Shown piece by piece: positions 1 to 8,941 of a DNA stretch of 64,000 nt. The stretch lies in NCBI GenBank assembly GCA_963802575.1, contig CAWDJF010000003.1:62001-126000 (forward strand), given 5' to 3'. Under the pieces are notes generated by a model, which was given only the letters and a program-made list of their open reading frames with translations, was not told the DNA's origin and made no database searches. The position numbers were made by a program, and so were the translations under genes. The stretch comes from DATFTE01 sp963802575 (GTDB lineage: Bacteria > Acidobacteriota > Terriglobia > Terriglobales > Acidobacteriaceae). Position 1 is the stretch's first letter, and the number at the start of each line of letters is the position of its first letter.

Positions 1-136
1 GCGCACCAGGAGTCCGCACGATCACCAGAAGGGTTCTGTTCCACTCGATGACTGGGTTGACTGCACGGAGGGGACTGCTGGCCTCGGCCGACAAACTGCC
101 GCAAAGGAGTACGAGCGTGAGCAAAATTTTTGCCAT
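1..136 (-). CDS. Vanadium-dependent haloperoxidase-like protein, N-terminal fragment (runs off left edge)
   Basis: Only the first 45 codons are in the window. The minus-strand reading starts MAKILLTLVLLCGSLSAEAS, a clear signal peptide, and continues with NPVIEWNRTLLVIVRT. That second stretch resembles the first helix of secreted vanadium haloperoxidase/PAP2-type proteins, which begin with an Asn/Val-Ile-Glu-Trp-Asn segment. A GAGGA ribosome site lies about nine bases before the ATG. The catalytic part is outside the window, so the family call rests on the N-terminus alone and is tentative. The gene is divergent from the LVIVD-repeat protein at 620. Confidence 0.5.
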   Translation of the reverse strand, partial: MAKILLTLVLLCGSLSAEASSPLRAVNPVIEWNRTLLVIVRTPGA

Positions 137-619
137 CGGGATTTATCCTCATTGTTTGGGGTAGGAGAGAATGGCAGAGCCGTTGACTGACAAAACGGCA
201 CTGTAAAACAATCTCCTCAGTATTGAGAACTCAGGATTGAGGGAAATATTCCCGAATTAACCTGATTACTAAAAAAATAATCGTGAAGTCTGATCTGGGT
301 GATCTCTTCCCGAAGCTTCCCTACATTCTCCCGGAGTGCCGCGCTATCCATCAAAACAATATACGGCTTGGTCACAAGCCGTCTCGCCTTGCGCATCCCT
401 CGCGTCGGCGCTAGCCCAGTTCCAGCGAAATCGAATGTAAGGCATGGAGGCTCCCTCCAGTTCACCCAGGGCAAATCCATCACCCGGGCAGCCGACTTAA
501 TGGATTCCGTTGCGGGGAAGCGATTTCTCCGGCGCTCCCACAGTTTATGGGATCAAAGGGGAATAAAAGTCCCGGAACTCCGTTATCTACGGTGACACTC
601 ATGTTGCAGGAGACGGATT
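137..619. other. Intergenic region between divergent genes
   Basis: About 480 bases without a recognisable gene. Two overlapping short open frames exist on opposite strands (217-483 minus, 299-595 plus), but neither has a domain, signal peptide or ribosome site. The region should hold the divergent promoters of the haloperoxidase-like gene and the LVIVD-repeat gene; I could not pick out a convincing -35/-10 pair. Confidence 0.5.
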
Positions 620-1210
620 ATGAACGACGAAACAATGAGATCCCTTACGCGCAAGTTAATGGCTTCGACAATCCTTACGACCGTGTTGCTCACATCGGGT
701 GGAGCATCCGCCAAAGAACATAAGCACAAAAACGTTAACAACCCTGCCGGAGTTGTCTCACACATTTCGTTCACCGGATTTGCCGTTGTCGACATGGCAA
801 TTCAGCGACAAGGCAACGACAAGTACTACCTCTACGTGCAGCACTCAAGAGAGCAAGGCATCTCGATCATCGATATCAGCAAGCCCGCTCGGCCGAAAGC
901 CATTGGAGTAATCCCGTGGCCAGATCCAGCAGTCCCGAGCAGGATGAACGTGACAGGTGATTTGGCGATCATCGCTGAGAACGAGACCCACCCGGCGCAC
1001 AACAGCGCTTTCAATGACGATCTAGTGCTCTGGGACTTGTCAAATCCGGGTGCTCCGCGAGTAATGCAGAAGTTTTCGGGAGTGGTCAGATGGCTCGAGG
1101 ACGAGCGGGACTTTGTCTATGTCTTGAATGGCGATGGATTGTGGGTGGTTTCAAGGCCAGCAGATCGCCAACCGGATCAGGCCGCATCCTCGAGCAGCTA
1201 CGGGGGATAA
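620..1210 (+). CDS. Secreted LVIVD-repeat (beta-propeller-like) protein, short
   Basis: The protein is 196 residues with a basic N-terminus and a hydrophobic signal segment ending near ASA (residues 1-31). It then contains blade-like repeats of the LVIVD type: GISIIDISKPARPKAIG and LVLWDLSNPGAPRVM. LVIVD proteins are surface or periplasmic propellers of unknown ligand and are usually 400 residues or longer, so this copy has only a partial propeller. It ends in a Ser-rich tail. A GGAGACGG sequence lies upstream of the ATG. It is followed at 52 bases by the DUF2231 gene in the same direction. No enzymatic motif is visible. Confidence 0.6.
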   Translation: MNDETMRSLTRKLMASTILTTVLLTSGGASAKEHKHKNVNNPAGVVSHISFTGFAVVDMAIQRQGNDKYYLYVQHSREQGISIIDISKPARPKAIGVIPWPDPAVPSRMNVTGDLAIIAENETHPAHNSAFNDDLVLWDLSNPGAPRVMQKFSGVVRWLEDERDFVYVLNGDGLWVVSRPADRQPDQAASSSSYGG

Positions 1211-1261
1211 GTAAGTGGCCAAGCCAGCAACTTCCGCACAGACATTAGAAGAGGCAAACTG

Positions 1262-1711
1262 ATGGGGAATCCTTTCGATCTGAAAACCGCACTTCTCGCC
1301 AAGCACGCACAGCACGTGGTGCTGATCCATTTTCCAATCGCACTATTTATCGTGGCAGTGTCCTTCGATCTCATCTCGCAATGGACGAAGCGCAAGGGGT
1401 TCGCCGATGCTGCGTACTACAACTTGTTGGGCGCGGCGCTGTCGACGTTCCCGGTTATCGCCACCGGGTTGCTGGCGTGGCAATTCCAACTCGAGGGGCA
1501 GAAGCTGAAGGGAATTCTCTTGCTGCACCTGGTACTCGCGTGTGTCTCAACCGTGATGATATGGCTGGTTTGGTGGGTACATTTCCGCGCTCGACGACGG
1601 ACGGTATATTTGCCCAGCTACCGTCTGGCCGTTGAGCTTCTGGCAGTCGGTTTCGTCGCCTTGACGGCGCACTTGGGTGGTTTTCTAAGCGGCGTGAACG
1701 GGCCCGGTTAG
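1262..1711 (+). CDS. DUF2231 family inner-membrane protein
   Basis: A 149-residue protein with four hydrophobic segments (about residues 19-39, 51-72, 83-104 and 122-141). The signature of DUF2231 is present: LIHFPIAL in the first segment and AHLGG near the C-terminus, whose histidines suggest haem or metal ligation. The function of the family is not established; members are often encoded with haloperoxidase, cupredoxin or ferritin-like genes, as here. A GAGGC ribosome site precedes the ATG. Confidence 0.75.
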   Translation: MGNPFDLKTALLAKHAQHVVLIHFPIALFIVAVSFDLISQWTKRKGFADAAYYNLLGAALSTFPVIATGLLAWQFQLEGQKLKGILLLHLVLACVSTVMIWLVWWVHFRARRRTVYLPSYRLAVELLAVGFVALTAHLGGFLSGVNGPG

Positions 1712-2072
1712 AAGCGCCGCGAGCTTCAGAAGGCAAACCTTCCGCTGAGAGGGAACATTCATAGACATCCGAGAATTTCTCCCGCCACCTCAACGGGCCT
1801 GGAATGAAAGTGACTCGTGCCGGTTATGTATTTGATGCCCGCCCTTGGGCTCTGTTGCGGCAGACACGAAAGCGGCAGATCCCATCCAACACAAATCTTT
1901 TCCTCGAGGCCCGCAGAGGGAGGGTTCGTTTCTGTTCCGCCATGTGGTCTTGCCAGTTAAAGAATCCGGTCATGCTTTCCAGATAGCCGTTAAGTTTTCT
2001 CTCGACCTTGCTGGGAATAAAAGCGACCGGCGCCAGTTATCACCTCAGAACGTTACAAACACGGAGAACAAA
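1712..2072 (+). other. Leader region before the Tat phosphoesterase gene
   Basis: About 360 bases without a gene. The open frame of the downstream phosphoesterase extends back to 1845, but the extra 76 codons have no recognisable domain and would place the Tat motif more than 100 residues from the start. I read this stretch as untranslated. Confidence 0.5.
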
Positions 2073-3110
2073 ATGGCAGCTAAGAACCACGATCTTATCG
2101 ATCAGAAGTTACAGGATCTCAATAACGATGGCGTCGATCGTCGCGGCTTTCTGAAGTGCATGGCGTGGGCGGGCACAGGGCTAGTCTGGACGATGAGCGG
2201 TGGTATTCCAATGTCTCGGGCATTCGCCAAGACGGCGGATCGGAGTGCCGGCAAAGGCGCGGACTTCAGCTTTGTCCAGATCAGCGACAGCCACATCGGC
2301 TTTAGTAAGCCGGCAAATCCCGACGTCACCGCGACTCTGCAGACCGCGATCAACAAGATTAACGCGATGCCCCACACGCCGGATTTCATCATTCACACCG
2401 GAGACCTGAGCCAGCTTTCAAAGCCAAATGAGTTCGATACGCTAGACCAGGTGTTGAAGGGAGCGTCCGCGAAACAGATCTTTTTTGTACCGGGCGAGCA
2501 CGACATGCTGAGCGACAACGGCGAGCAATATCTCGAGCGCTATGGGAAAGGCACGAAGGGCACTGGGTGGTCGAGCTTTGATCACAAGGGCGTGCATTTC
2601 GTTGGTCTGGTGAATGTCGCCAATTTGAAAGCCGGAGGTATGGGATCGCTCGGACATGAGCAGTTGGAGTGGCTTGAGGACGATCTCAAAGGCCGCTCTG
2701 CCAGCACTCCGATTGTGCTCTTTGCACACATTCCGCTATGGACAATTTATCCCGACTGGGGTTGGGGAACTGACGACAGCGAACAAGCCTTGTCCTATGT
2801 CAAGCGCTTCGGTTCCGTGACCGTGCTAAACGGCCACATCCACCAGATCATGCAGAAGGTTGAAGGCAAGGTTTCATTCCATACAGCGATGTCGACAGCC
2901 TTCCCGCAACCTGCCCCCGGAGCAGCTCCTTCAGCCGGTCCCATGAAGGTGCCCGCCGACCAGTTGCAGCGCGTGTTGGGCATCACTGATGTGAACTATG
3001 TCGTCAGCGGTCGCAGCCTTGCTGTTGTCGACTCCCCTCTCGATGGTTCGAGCTCTGCAGCTTCGGGCGGTGCCGCACCGCCAGTGCTAGTGGACTCAGA
3101 AGTCGGCTAG
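2073..3110 (+). CDS. Tat-exported calcineurin-like metallophosphoesterase
   Basis: The protein is 345 residues from the ATG at 2073, chosen because GGAG lies just upstream and because it puts the twin-arginine motif DRRGFLK at residues 25-31, followed by a hydrophobic stretch and an ARAFA-like cleavage site. The mature part has the metallophosphoesterase signature in order: DSH, GDLS, GEHD (a GNHD variant), FAHIP and GHIHQ, which supply the two-metal site. Such proteins hydrolyse phosphomonoesters or diesters in the periplasm; the substrate is unknown. The C-terminal 60 residues are Ala/Pro/Ser-rich. The Tat signal fits the nearby tatC and tatA genes. Confidence 0.85.
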   Translation: MAAKNHDLIDQKLQDLNNDGVDRRGFLKCMAWAGTGLVWTMSGGIPMSRAFAKTADRSAGKGADFSFVQISDSHIGFSKPANPDVTATLQTAINKINAMPHTPDFIIHTGDLSQLSKPNEFDTLDQVLKGASAKQIFFVPGEHDMLSDNGEQYLERYGKGTKGTGWSSFDHKGVHFVGLVNVANLKAGGMGSLGHEQLEWLEDDLKGRSASTPIVLFAHIPLWTIYPDWGWGTDDSEQALSYVKRFGSVTVLNGHIHQIMQKVEGKVSFHTAMSTAFPQPAPGAAPSAGPMKVPADQLQRVLGITDVNYVVSGRSLAVVDSPLDGSSSAASGGAAPPVLVDSEVG

Positions 3111-3185
3111 GCAATTACAGTAATTCAAACCTCCAAATAAAGAGAATAAGCAAAGAAACACTACTCATGGAAAGGAATTAAGACA

Positions 3186-3543
3186 GTGAAAAAGACGAAT
3201 CTAATTGCATCTGTGGCAGCCCCGATCATGATTGCCGTGGTGCTGCTGTTAGCCGGATCGCCCAGCGTTACGGCAAATGACCAGGCCTCGGCGACCAACG
3301 CGGAGGTCAAAATTGATAACTTCAGTTTTGGACCGCAGACGGTCACAGTACCCGTCGGAGCCACAGTTACCTGGACGAACCTTGATGACATTCCCCATAC
3401 GGTGGTCAGCACAGACGGTGTGTTCAAGTCCAAGGTGACGAGATACAGATGAAAAGTTCTCTTACACCTTTACCAAGGCGGGGACGTATTCATACTTCTG
3501 CTCGGTCCATCCCAAGATGACCGGCCAGGTCGTGGTGAAGTAA
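3186..3543 (+). CDS. Cupredoxin (plastocyanin/amicyanin-like blue copper protein), frameshifted
   Basis: The first frame gives a signal peptide (residues 1-30) and the first half of a cupredoxin fold with the copper ligand His in DIPHTVVS, then meets a stop at 3450. One frame over, the sequence continues DEKFSYTFTKAGTYSYFC followed by SVHPKM and ends at TAA 3541-3543, supplying the Cys, His and Met ligands of a type-1 copper site. The total length is one base over a multiple of three, so a single-base insertion near 3430-3450 explains the break. It is either a recent pseudogene or a sequence error. The product would be a periplasmic electron carrier of about 118 residues. Confidence 0.75.
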
Positions 3544-3632
3544 CGCTCGGCCATTAAGATGGAATGTCAACAGAAGGGACTTACTCTTGCTCACCCGACA
3601 TCAATTGCTCTTAGAATGCGACTGGAACGAAT

Positions 3633-3800
3633 ATGGCTAACGGGTCGGCACAATTCGCGAGCGAAGGGGTGGCGAGTGATGATCTGGATCTTGTTCATGC
3701 CACCCTACGCGGAGATGCATATGCTTTCGAGGAGCTGGTGAGGAGATACGATCGCAAACTCCTCCGGATCGCTCTAAGCGTGACGCATAACGCGGAAGAT
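3633..3800 (+). pseudogene. ECF sigma factor fragment (region 2 N-terminus only)
   Basis: From the ATG at 3633 the translation contains LVHATLRGDAYAFEELVRRY and IALSVTHNAED, the start of sigma-70 region 2 of an ECF factor. The family consensus is lost after NAED and no region 4 follows; the frame runs on to 4109 with low-complexity sequence that resembles nothing. This is a decayed or truncated sigma gene and should not be functional. Confidence 0.65.
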
Positions 3801-4347
3801 GAATCTGCGCTCGATGGAAGGGCAATGATGCTTCGCAACAAACGTGGGGTGGTTCAGCAGATCGCTTTTACTGTGCGGGTCGAGACAAGTAGACTGCAAA
3901 TCACGCACGCCTTCTGTTTCGCCACGATGGTGACCGATATTTCCTATCTCATATCTGGTTCTCGGGAGACGACAACGGCGACGAACTCGTCCAGGGAAGC
4001 CGCCACGGGAAAGAGCGGCAAGTCAGCAATCAAACAATCGCTGGCCAATAAGGCTCACGCCAGCCACAGAAGAGTCCTCATGTCTGGAGGGTCGGCTGGT
4101 CCCGTCTAGCTGCCGCCCGATTCTCAGGATCCGACATGGGGATTCTTTGGAGTTTAAACAGCGCGAGCTAGGAAATAGCCGGGCAAGAAGACCTAGGGAG
4201 GCTCGATGAACATTTATCACAGCGCGCTCTTAGGTCGAACGGAAGTGGCGAAGGGCACAATAGCCGATCAATATACTGACCTGACTCTATCGGGCTCCGA
4301 GCCTAATCACTCAGTCACACTTATTGGCTCGGTGTAGATGATTAATC
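3801..4347. other. Degenerate region after the sigma fragment
   Basis: About 550 bases with no recognisable gene. The open frame continuing from the sigma fragment ends at 4109 and the short minus-strand frame at 4023-4220 has no domain. The stretch lies between two gene fragments and looks like decayed sequence. Confidence 0.45.
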
Positions 4348-4548
4348 ATGTCACTTTCCTTTCCAATGAAGAGCTTTCTAGGTACAGGTGCTACGTTTGC
4401 AGCAGATTTCAATCTCGTCGTTCAGCTCATTATGGGAGCAGCCCTGATCGCCGGAGCATTTCTCGCGAAACAGAAACGCTACAGGGCGCACGCTATTTGC
4501 CAGACAACAGTGCTTCTCCTGAATGTGTTAAGCCCGGACCAGGAATAG
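4348..4548 (+). pseudogene. DUF420-like membrane protein, N-terminal fragment
   Basis: The 66-residue frame contains FNLVVQLIMGAALIAGAFLA and RYRAHAICQTTVLLLN, matching the first membrane segment and the Arg-Ala-His-x-x-Cys-Gln-Thr stretch typical of small DUF420-type membrane proteins linked to cytochrome oxidase genes. The usual remaining membrane segments are missing, because the frame ends right after LLLNVL. I read it as a truncated remnant; the assignment is from memory of the family pattern. Confidence 0.4.
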
Positions 4549-4685
4549 CGGGCTGCGACGGGCAAGTAGTGACAACGACGACGCCAAAGCGCCGTTGCTG
4601 CAAATGGCCTCGATTGCTCAGGCCTGCACAGTCAGCATTGCCAGCAATCATTTTCCAGGGGATCGCATTCACGCGGAGGCTCGCG

Positions 4686-5453
4686 ATGTCTGACGCGACC
4701 GCCTCTGTGATAGCGGAACCCGCCAACTCCATGTCGCTTATGGACCATCTGGAGAAATTGAGGAAACGAATCGTATTTTCCGTTGTTGGGATACTCGTCG
4801 GGTTCCTCTCCTGCTGGTCTTTCGCTGACCGGATTTTTGGTTTCTTACAGCAACCCATCATCCTCGCGCTACGCCACCACGGGCTGGAAGGCGGGCTAGT
4901 GTATTTGAATCCGACAGAGCCCTTCAATCTATATTTGGAGGTTGGACTTGGCGCTGGGCTATTCGCAGCCTCTCCGTTTGTGTTTTATCAATTGTGGTTA
5001 TTCCTCGCTCCCGGACTGTATCGCACGGAAAAGCGTTACGTTTTGCCGTTCGTACTCAGTACGGTCGGTTTGTTTATCGCCGGGGGATTCTTCGGCTACA
5101 GAATCGTCTACCCGGCCTCCCTGGACTTCTTAATCGGTTATGGCCAACGCTTCCAACCGATGATTACGATCGGGGACTATACAAACTTGCTTCTTACGAT
5201 CGTGGTAGGACTCGGGCTCATCTTCGAAATGCCAATTCTTGTATTCTTCCTCGCTCTGATGCGGGTGATTACAGCTGGTTGGATGTGGCGGAATCTGCGA
5301 TATTCCATCCTCGCGATTTTTGTTGTCGCGGCAGTTGTGACACCGACAAGTGACATCCTGAACATGTGCCTCTTTGCCACTCCAATGATCGCGCTTTATG
5401 CGATCAGCATCGGGGTAGCTTGGCTCGTAAATCCACGCACGACCGAGAAATGA
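4686..5453 (+). CDS. tatC: Sec-independent protein translocase TatC
   Basis: The protein is 255 residues and has six hydrophobic segments, the expected size and topology of TatC. It is the membrane receptor that binds twin-arginine signal peptides. Family features seen are the N-terminal MDHLEKLRKRI, the first periplasmic loop with NPTEPFNLYLEV, and LIFEMPILVFFL near the fourth segment. I chose the ATG at 4686 because GGAGG at 4675-4679 sits six bases before it; an upstream extension of the frame to 4338 is not conserved. It stands between Tat substrates at 2073 and 5812, with tatA at 7120. Confidence 0.93.
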   Translation: MSDATASVIAEPANSMSLMDHLEKLRKRIVFSVVGILVGFLSCWSFADRIFGFLQQPIILALRHHGLEGGLVYLNPTEPFNLYLEVGLGAGLFAASPFVFYQLWLFLAPGLYRTEKRYVLPFVLSTVGLFIAGGFFGYRIVYPASLDFLIGYGQRFQPMITIGDYTNLLLTIVVGLGLIFEMPILVFFLALMRVITAGWMWRNLRYSILAIFVVAAVVTPTSDILNMCLFATPMIALYAISIGVAWLVNPRTTEK

Positions 5454-5811
5454 GCATAGTCCAGCCTGCATTTGTGTGTCATTGCGACGTGGGGGCTATG
5501 TGGCGAGTGAGTGTCACTTAATTGGAATGGTTATTACACTTCTATGACCACAGTTGTGACAAGCATCTAACAAGAAAATTACACGACCTCTCTTCGGATG
5601 GATAAATGATTGCAGAAACAAATCATATGTTGGAGTTCCTCCAAGATTCCCTGAGACTAGCGCAGTCTGATCCAACCTAGAACGGTTCGACAGAGAAGTC
5701 CCCTCTCCTGCTCTCCAGAAATAATGTTTGAAAGTCGGGAATATTATTCGACTCGCGCAGTTCCCAATACAAGCTGTACCAAATCATCGGTAAAAGGAAT
5801 GGGAGTAAAGC
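5454..5811 (+). other. Intergenic region between tatC and the ferritin-like gene
   Basis: A gap of 358 bases, relatively AT-rich, without a gene. I saw no strong terminator for tatC and no clear promoter. GGGAGT just before 5812 serves as the ribosome site of the next gene. Confidence 0.45.
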
Positions 5812-7005
5812 ATGAAAGAAGAGAATTCTCTATCAACTGTGGTGTCGGAAGCAGACTCACCTGAAGCGAAGCACTCCTCGACGGAACAAGATGTTCAGCG
5901 TCACTGGCAAGGAGTAGTCAAGAGACGCTCATTTCTGAAAGGCTTGGGGATTGCCGGTGCAACCTTGTCAGCCGGCGCTTTACTGGGCAGTGAGGCGAAT
6001 GCGCAAACTGCGCGGAGCACAGGTAAGCTGTCCAAAGGTGATACTGCTCTGCTGCGGTTCGCGGCGGCCGCAGAACTCATTGAGGCTGATCTGTGGCAGC
6101 AATACAACGAACTCGGAGGGGTCCAAGGAGGTAATCCGGCCTACATTGCCGCACTCAGCAACCTTGACGGCGATATGCCTCAATACGTCGCTGATAACAC
6201 GGACGACGAGTTGAGCCATGCGGCTTTCCTAAATGCCTACTTGATCTCCAAGGGGGAAGAGCCCGTAAGTCTGGATCCGTTCCGTACGCTACCCAGCAGC
6301 AAAGCGACTGGCGCGAAGAATGTCGGAAGGCTGACGAACCTGCTGAAGCTCAACGTGGATCTCAGTTGGTACACACGGTACCGCAGCATCCAGAATCCTG
6401 ATCTTGGAGCGATCCTCAAGGGACCTTTCAGCATCGAAAATCAGCCCGCGATACCTGTAAGTGACGACGACACGGATCCCAATCAGCCTCAACCGGTTCC
6501 CCCGGCCACTCCGCAGCAATCCCGCATGCAGGCCATTGCGAATACGGCGGGATTTCACTTCGCATTCATTGAGCAGGGTGGGGCGAGTCTGTATCCCACG
6601 TTGGCTTTTAAGGCGACTGACCCGGAAGTCCTGCGAGTCCTGGTCAGCATTGGGGGAGTCGAGATCGACCACTTCGGACTCTGGCATGACAAGGCGGGCA
6701 ATGCGGTAGCTCAGCCGTTGGCAGGCGTAGTCGATCCGGAAACTGGTCTCACGTTCCCAGATCTGAACGCACTCCACTCAGAACTCGATCAGACGAACCT
6801 GATCCTGCCCGAGCCGTGCGAGTTCATCAGCAAGACTCTGCCACCGTGCTCTGTGATCCGGCCGACGTTGACTCAGAACGGGGGCGCCGTCGCCACTATC
6901 AAGGCCTTCACGGACGATCTTTTATTCCTTGGTCAATCACCGGCGTTCTTTAGCCTCGTGAACCGGCTTGCGGTCGATGCTGATTCGGTGCGACGCGGCT
7001 TCTGA
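5812..7005 (+). CDS. Tat-exported ferritin-like domain protein
   Basis: A 397-residue protein. The twin-arginine motif KRRSFLKGLGIAG sits at about residues 43-55, followed by a hydrophobic segment and ANA cleavage site. The mature part has a ferritin-like four-helix pattern with candidate di-metal ligands: Glu in AAELIEADLWQQY, the ExxH in DDELSHAAF, Glu in FAFIEQGG, and a second ExxH in GVEIDHFGLW. A Pro/Asp-rich loop of about 30 residues separates the two helix pairs. Proteins of this kind are exported ferritin_2/DUF4439-like proteins of uncertain function, perhaps metal oxidation or peroxide handling. Encoded between tatC and tatA, so it may be a dedicated substrate. Confidence 0.8.
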   Translation: MKEENSLSTVVSEADSPEAKHSSTEQDVQRHWQGVVKRRSFLKGLGIAGATLSAGALLGSEANAQTARSTGKLSKGDTALLRFAAAAELIEADLWQQYNELGGVQGGNPAYIAALSNLDGDMPQYVADNTDDELSHAAFLNAYLISKGEEPVSLDPFRTLPSSKATGAKNVGRLTNLLKLNVDLSWYTRYRSIQNPDLGAILKGPFSIENQPAIPVSDDDTDPNQPQPVPPATPQQSRMQAIANTAGFHFAFIEQGGASLYPTLAFKATDPEVLRVLVSIGGVEIDHFGLWHDKAGNAVAQPLAGVVDPETGLTFPDLNALHSELDQTNLILPEPCEFISKTLPPCSVIRPTLTQNGGAVATIKAFTDDLLFLGQSPAFFSLVNRLAVDADSVRRGF

Positions 7006-7119
7006 TCGTTGCAAGTTCTCTCCGCTGCTGTCTGGGCAGGCGCTGTATCGGGTTGGGTACGACGCCTGCATTTTTACTAACACGTTTCGAAATGTTTCAC
7101 TCAATGGGAAGGGGTACTC

Positions 7120-7326
7120 ATGTTTGAAGGATTGTTTCAACCGATGCATCTGCTGGTAATTTTCGGGATTGCTCTGCTTGTGTTCGGGCCCAAAAAACTC
7201 CCCGAACTTGGTAAAGGTTTTGGAGAGGGTATCCGCGGCTTCAAGGCGGCCATGAGGGCTGATGAAGAGAACGTGGCGACCACAACAAGCGCTGTTACCG
7301 ACAACCAAAGCGCAGTCAAAGAGTGA
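7120..7326 (+). CDS. tatA: Sec-independent translocase subunit TatA/TatE
   Basis: A 68-residue protein with one N-terminal membrane helix (HLLVIFGIALLVFG), then the conserved FGPKKLPELGKGFGEGI hinge and amphipathic helix, and a short acidic/polar tail. This is the pore-forming subunit recruited by TatC. AAGGGG lies upstream of the ATG. No tatB is seen in the window, so this protein may act as a bifunctional TatA, as in many Gram-positive and acidobacterial systems. Confidence 0.92.
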   Translation: MFEGLFQPMHLLVIFGIALLVFGPKKLPELGKGFGEGIRGFKAAMRADEENVATTTSAVTDNQSAVKE

Positions 7327-7444
7327 ATCGTGGGTTTCGCGACTGAAATTCTGTTCATACTCGTCATGGGATGTCTGACGGATTTCACGCTCAACAGCAG
7401 TTCGCGAGTGGGCTGTGAGACGGCAACTTCTTGATGGCAGAATG

Positions 7445-7885
7445 TTATCGATCCGGCAGCTTGTAATCGTTGCGTTGAGCCGGATCACAGGATAAATACT
7501 GCACAAACTCCCAATCGTTGCCCTCGGGGTCATAGAAATATTGACGCTTGCGGTGGGGATGTGCGTTCGGCGGTGTGGAGTCCTTGTATCCCGCTGCCGC
7601 AAGTCGTTGGCGCAATGCTTCCACGTCGTCTACCACATAGGCGAGATGGTTTACCCCTGGCGCGCCGCTGTAGGGTCGGAAGCTGCCCGATCCAACTCGG
7701 GATTCGCTTAACGCGATGTAGGTGTCGTCTGTGCCCACATGTACCCAGCGTCCACCATCCTTGTTAAGCCCTTCACCGCGCACCTGAAACTCCGGAAATG
7801 CCGTTTGCAAGAAGCGGATCATTCCATTGATGTCGCGAACAGAGACGTTGGCGTGTTCAAGCCGAATTGCCATCGCGGCACTCAA
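7445..7885 (-). CDS. VOC (glyoxalase/bleomycin resistance) family protein
   Basis: The 146-residue protein shows one VOC domain: LEHANVSVRDINGMIRFL at the N-terminus, GVNHLAYVVDDVEALRQRL in the middle and QYFYDPEGNDWEFVQYL at the end. The pattern of His/Glu metal ligands fits a divalent-metal dioxygenase, lyase or isomerase fold; the substrate cannot be told. The second Met (four codons in, MAIRLEHA) is an equally possible start. It is convergent with tatA and isolated on the minus strand. Confidence 0.8.
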   Translation of the reverse strand: MSAAMAIRLEHANVSVRDINGMIRFLQTAFPEFQVRGEGLNKDGGRWVHVGTDDTYIALSESRVGSGSFRPYSGAPGVNHLAYVVDDVEALRQRLAAAGYKDSTPPNAHPHRKRQYFYDPEGNDWEFVQYLSCDPAQRNDYKLPDR

Positions 7886-8272
7886 TGACGGAAACCCCCG
7901 TCACGTTGCAGGCATTCTAACCTACATTGACGAGACCCAGGCTTTACGGCTCAGAGCTGGGCAACCAGCCCTTACTCGATTCTTGCCAGCCAATCGCGTA
8001 TTGCGAAGCGGGGCTGTCACGATGCGCAAAGGTCGATCCCGCAGTGGTTTGATTTTCAGGCTAGTAGAAGCGCTTGAATACGATAGCGCTGGCCCGAGAG
8101 GCCCCGAAGGTGTACGATTTTCCTACCTTTCTAGGAAGCGATCGAGTTGACGGCCTTATCGTAGCGATGTTTTCGGGCAAGACTGGAAACCGATGCGTGT
8201 TTCTCAGGCCGTGCCCAACACAAACGGCACGCTGCCCTGGCATCGGTTTCTCCGTAAACACGAGGAGGAGTC
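7886..8272 (+). other. Intergenic region with a structured leader
   Basis: About 390 bases without a gene. Near its end it has nested inverted repeats: GAAACCGATGC at 8186-8196 pairs with GCATCGGTTTC at 8240-8250, and inside the loop CGTGCC (8210-8215) pairs with GGCACG (8226-8231). This two-level hairpin ends 22 bases before the ATG of the OB-fold gene and would form in its 5' leader. Confidence 0.55.
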
Positions 8273-8731
8273 ATGCCACTCGGTCTGAAACGCATCATCT
8301 CGCCAATCAGAACCATTCCTGCACTTTCTCTGGTCGCATTCCTTGTGCTTTTGTCCGCGAGACCCGGACTCTCCCAAAAAACGCTGCCCGCAACTGGCGG
8401 TGCCCTGATTTATGACCTTCACACGGAGACGAAAACCAAGGGAGTGATTGACGAAGTGAACCTGCTGGCTGTCGGGAGCAGAAAAGATTTCACGGAACTG
8501 ATCATCAAGAACGGAGATGACAAGGTCCACATCTATGTGTGCCCCAAACCTTTTCAGGAGGAAATGGGCATCAGTTTTAGCAAAGGGGACCAGATCGCGG
8601 TCACAGGTTCAAAAGTAAAGCAGGACACCTTGGATGTAATCCTTGCACGAGAACTGGTGAAGGGTACGGACACGCTGATGTTCCGCGATGACAAGGGGAA
8701 ACCGGTATGGGATGCCCGAACCGGCAAGTGA
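8273..8731 (+). CDS. Secreted OB-fold-like protein
   Basis: A 152-residue protein with a signal peptide (hydrophobic residues 15-30, cleavage near GLSQ). The mature part reads like a small beta-barrel: GVIDEVNLLAV, HIYVCPKPF, FSKGDQIAVTGSKV, TLDVILARELVKGTDTLMFR. The segment around GDQIAVTGSKV followed by VILARELVKG is typical of bacterial periplasmic OB-fold proteins. GGAGGAG lies directly before the ATG. A nested hairpin sits in its leader (8186-8250). Function unknown. Confidence 0.6.
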   Translation: MPLGLKRIISPIRTIPALSLVAFLVLLSARPGLSQKTLPATGGALIYDLHTETKTKGVIDEVNLLAVGSRKDFTELIIKNGDDKVHIYVCPKPFQEEMGISFSKGDQIAVTGSKVKQDTLDVILARELVKGTDTLMFRDDKGKPVWDARTGK

Positions 8732-8941
8732 TGGTGTCCGTCCGAGCGTGAACTCAACAGGATTCCTGAACAGGTCTTGGACAAGGTAATAGCTCGCCTG
8801 TCCCGAACCGCATCGGGCATGTGTCTACTAGGCTATGCCATGCTAATGGAAGCGTTGTTGCTGGGGCATCGTCATTGAGGAAGGTTCCCGCTCGGAGTCG
8901 AAGGTCTCAGAGCTGACGCGGTGGCATTTAGCCAGAACAGC

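Noticed and set aside
217..595. Two overlapping short open frames on opposite strands.
   Set aside because: No domain, signal peptide, ribosome site or codon pattern supports either.
1845..2072. Upstream extension of the Tat phosphoesterase by 76 codons.
   Set aside because: It would bury the twin-arginine motif about 100 residues inside; the ATG at 2073 has its own ribosome site.
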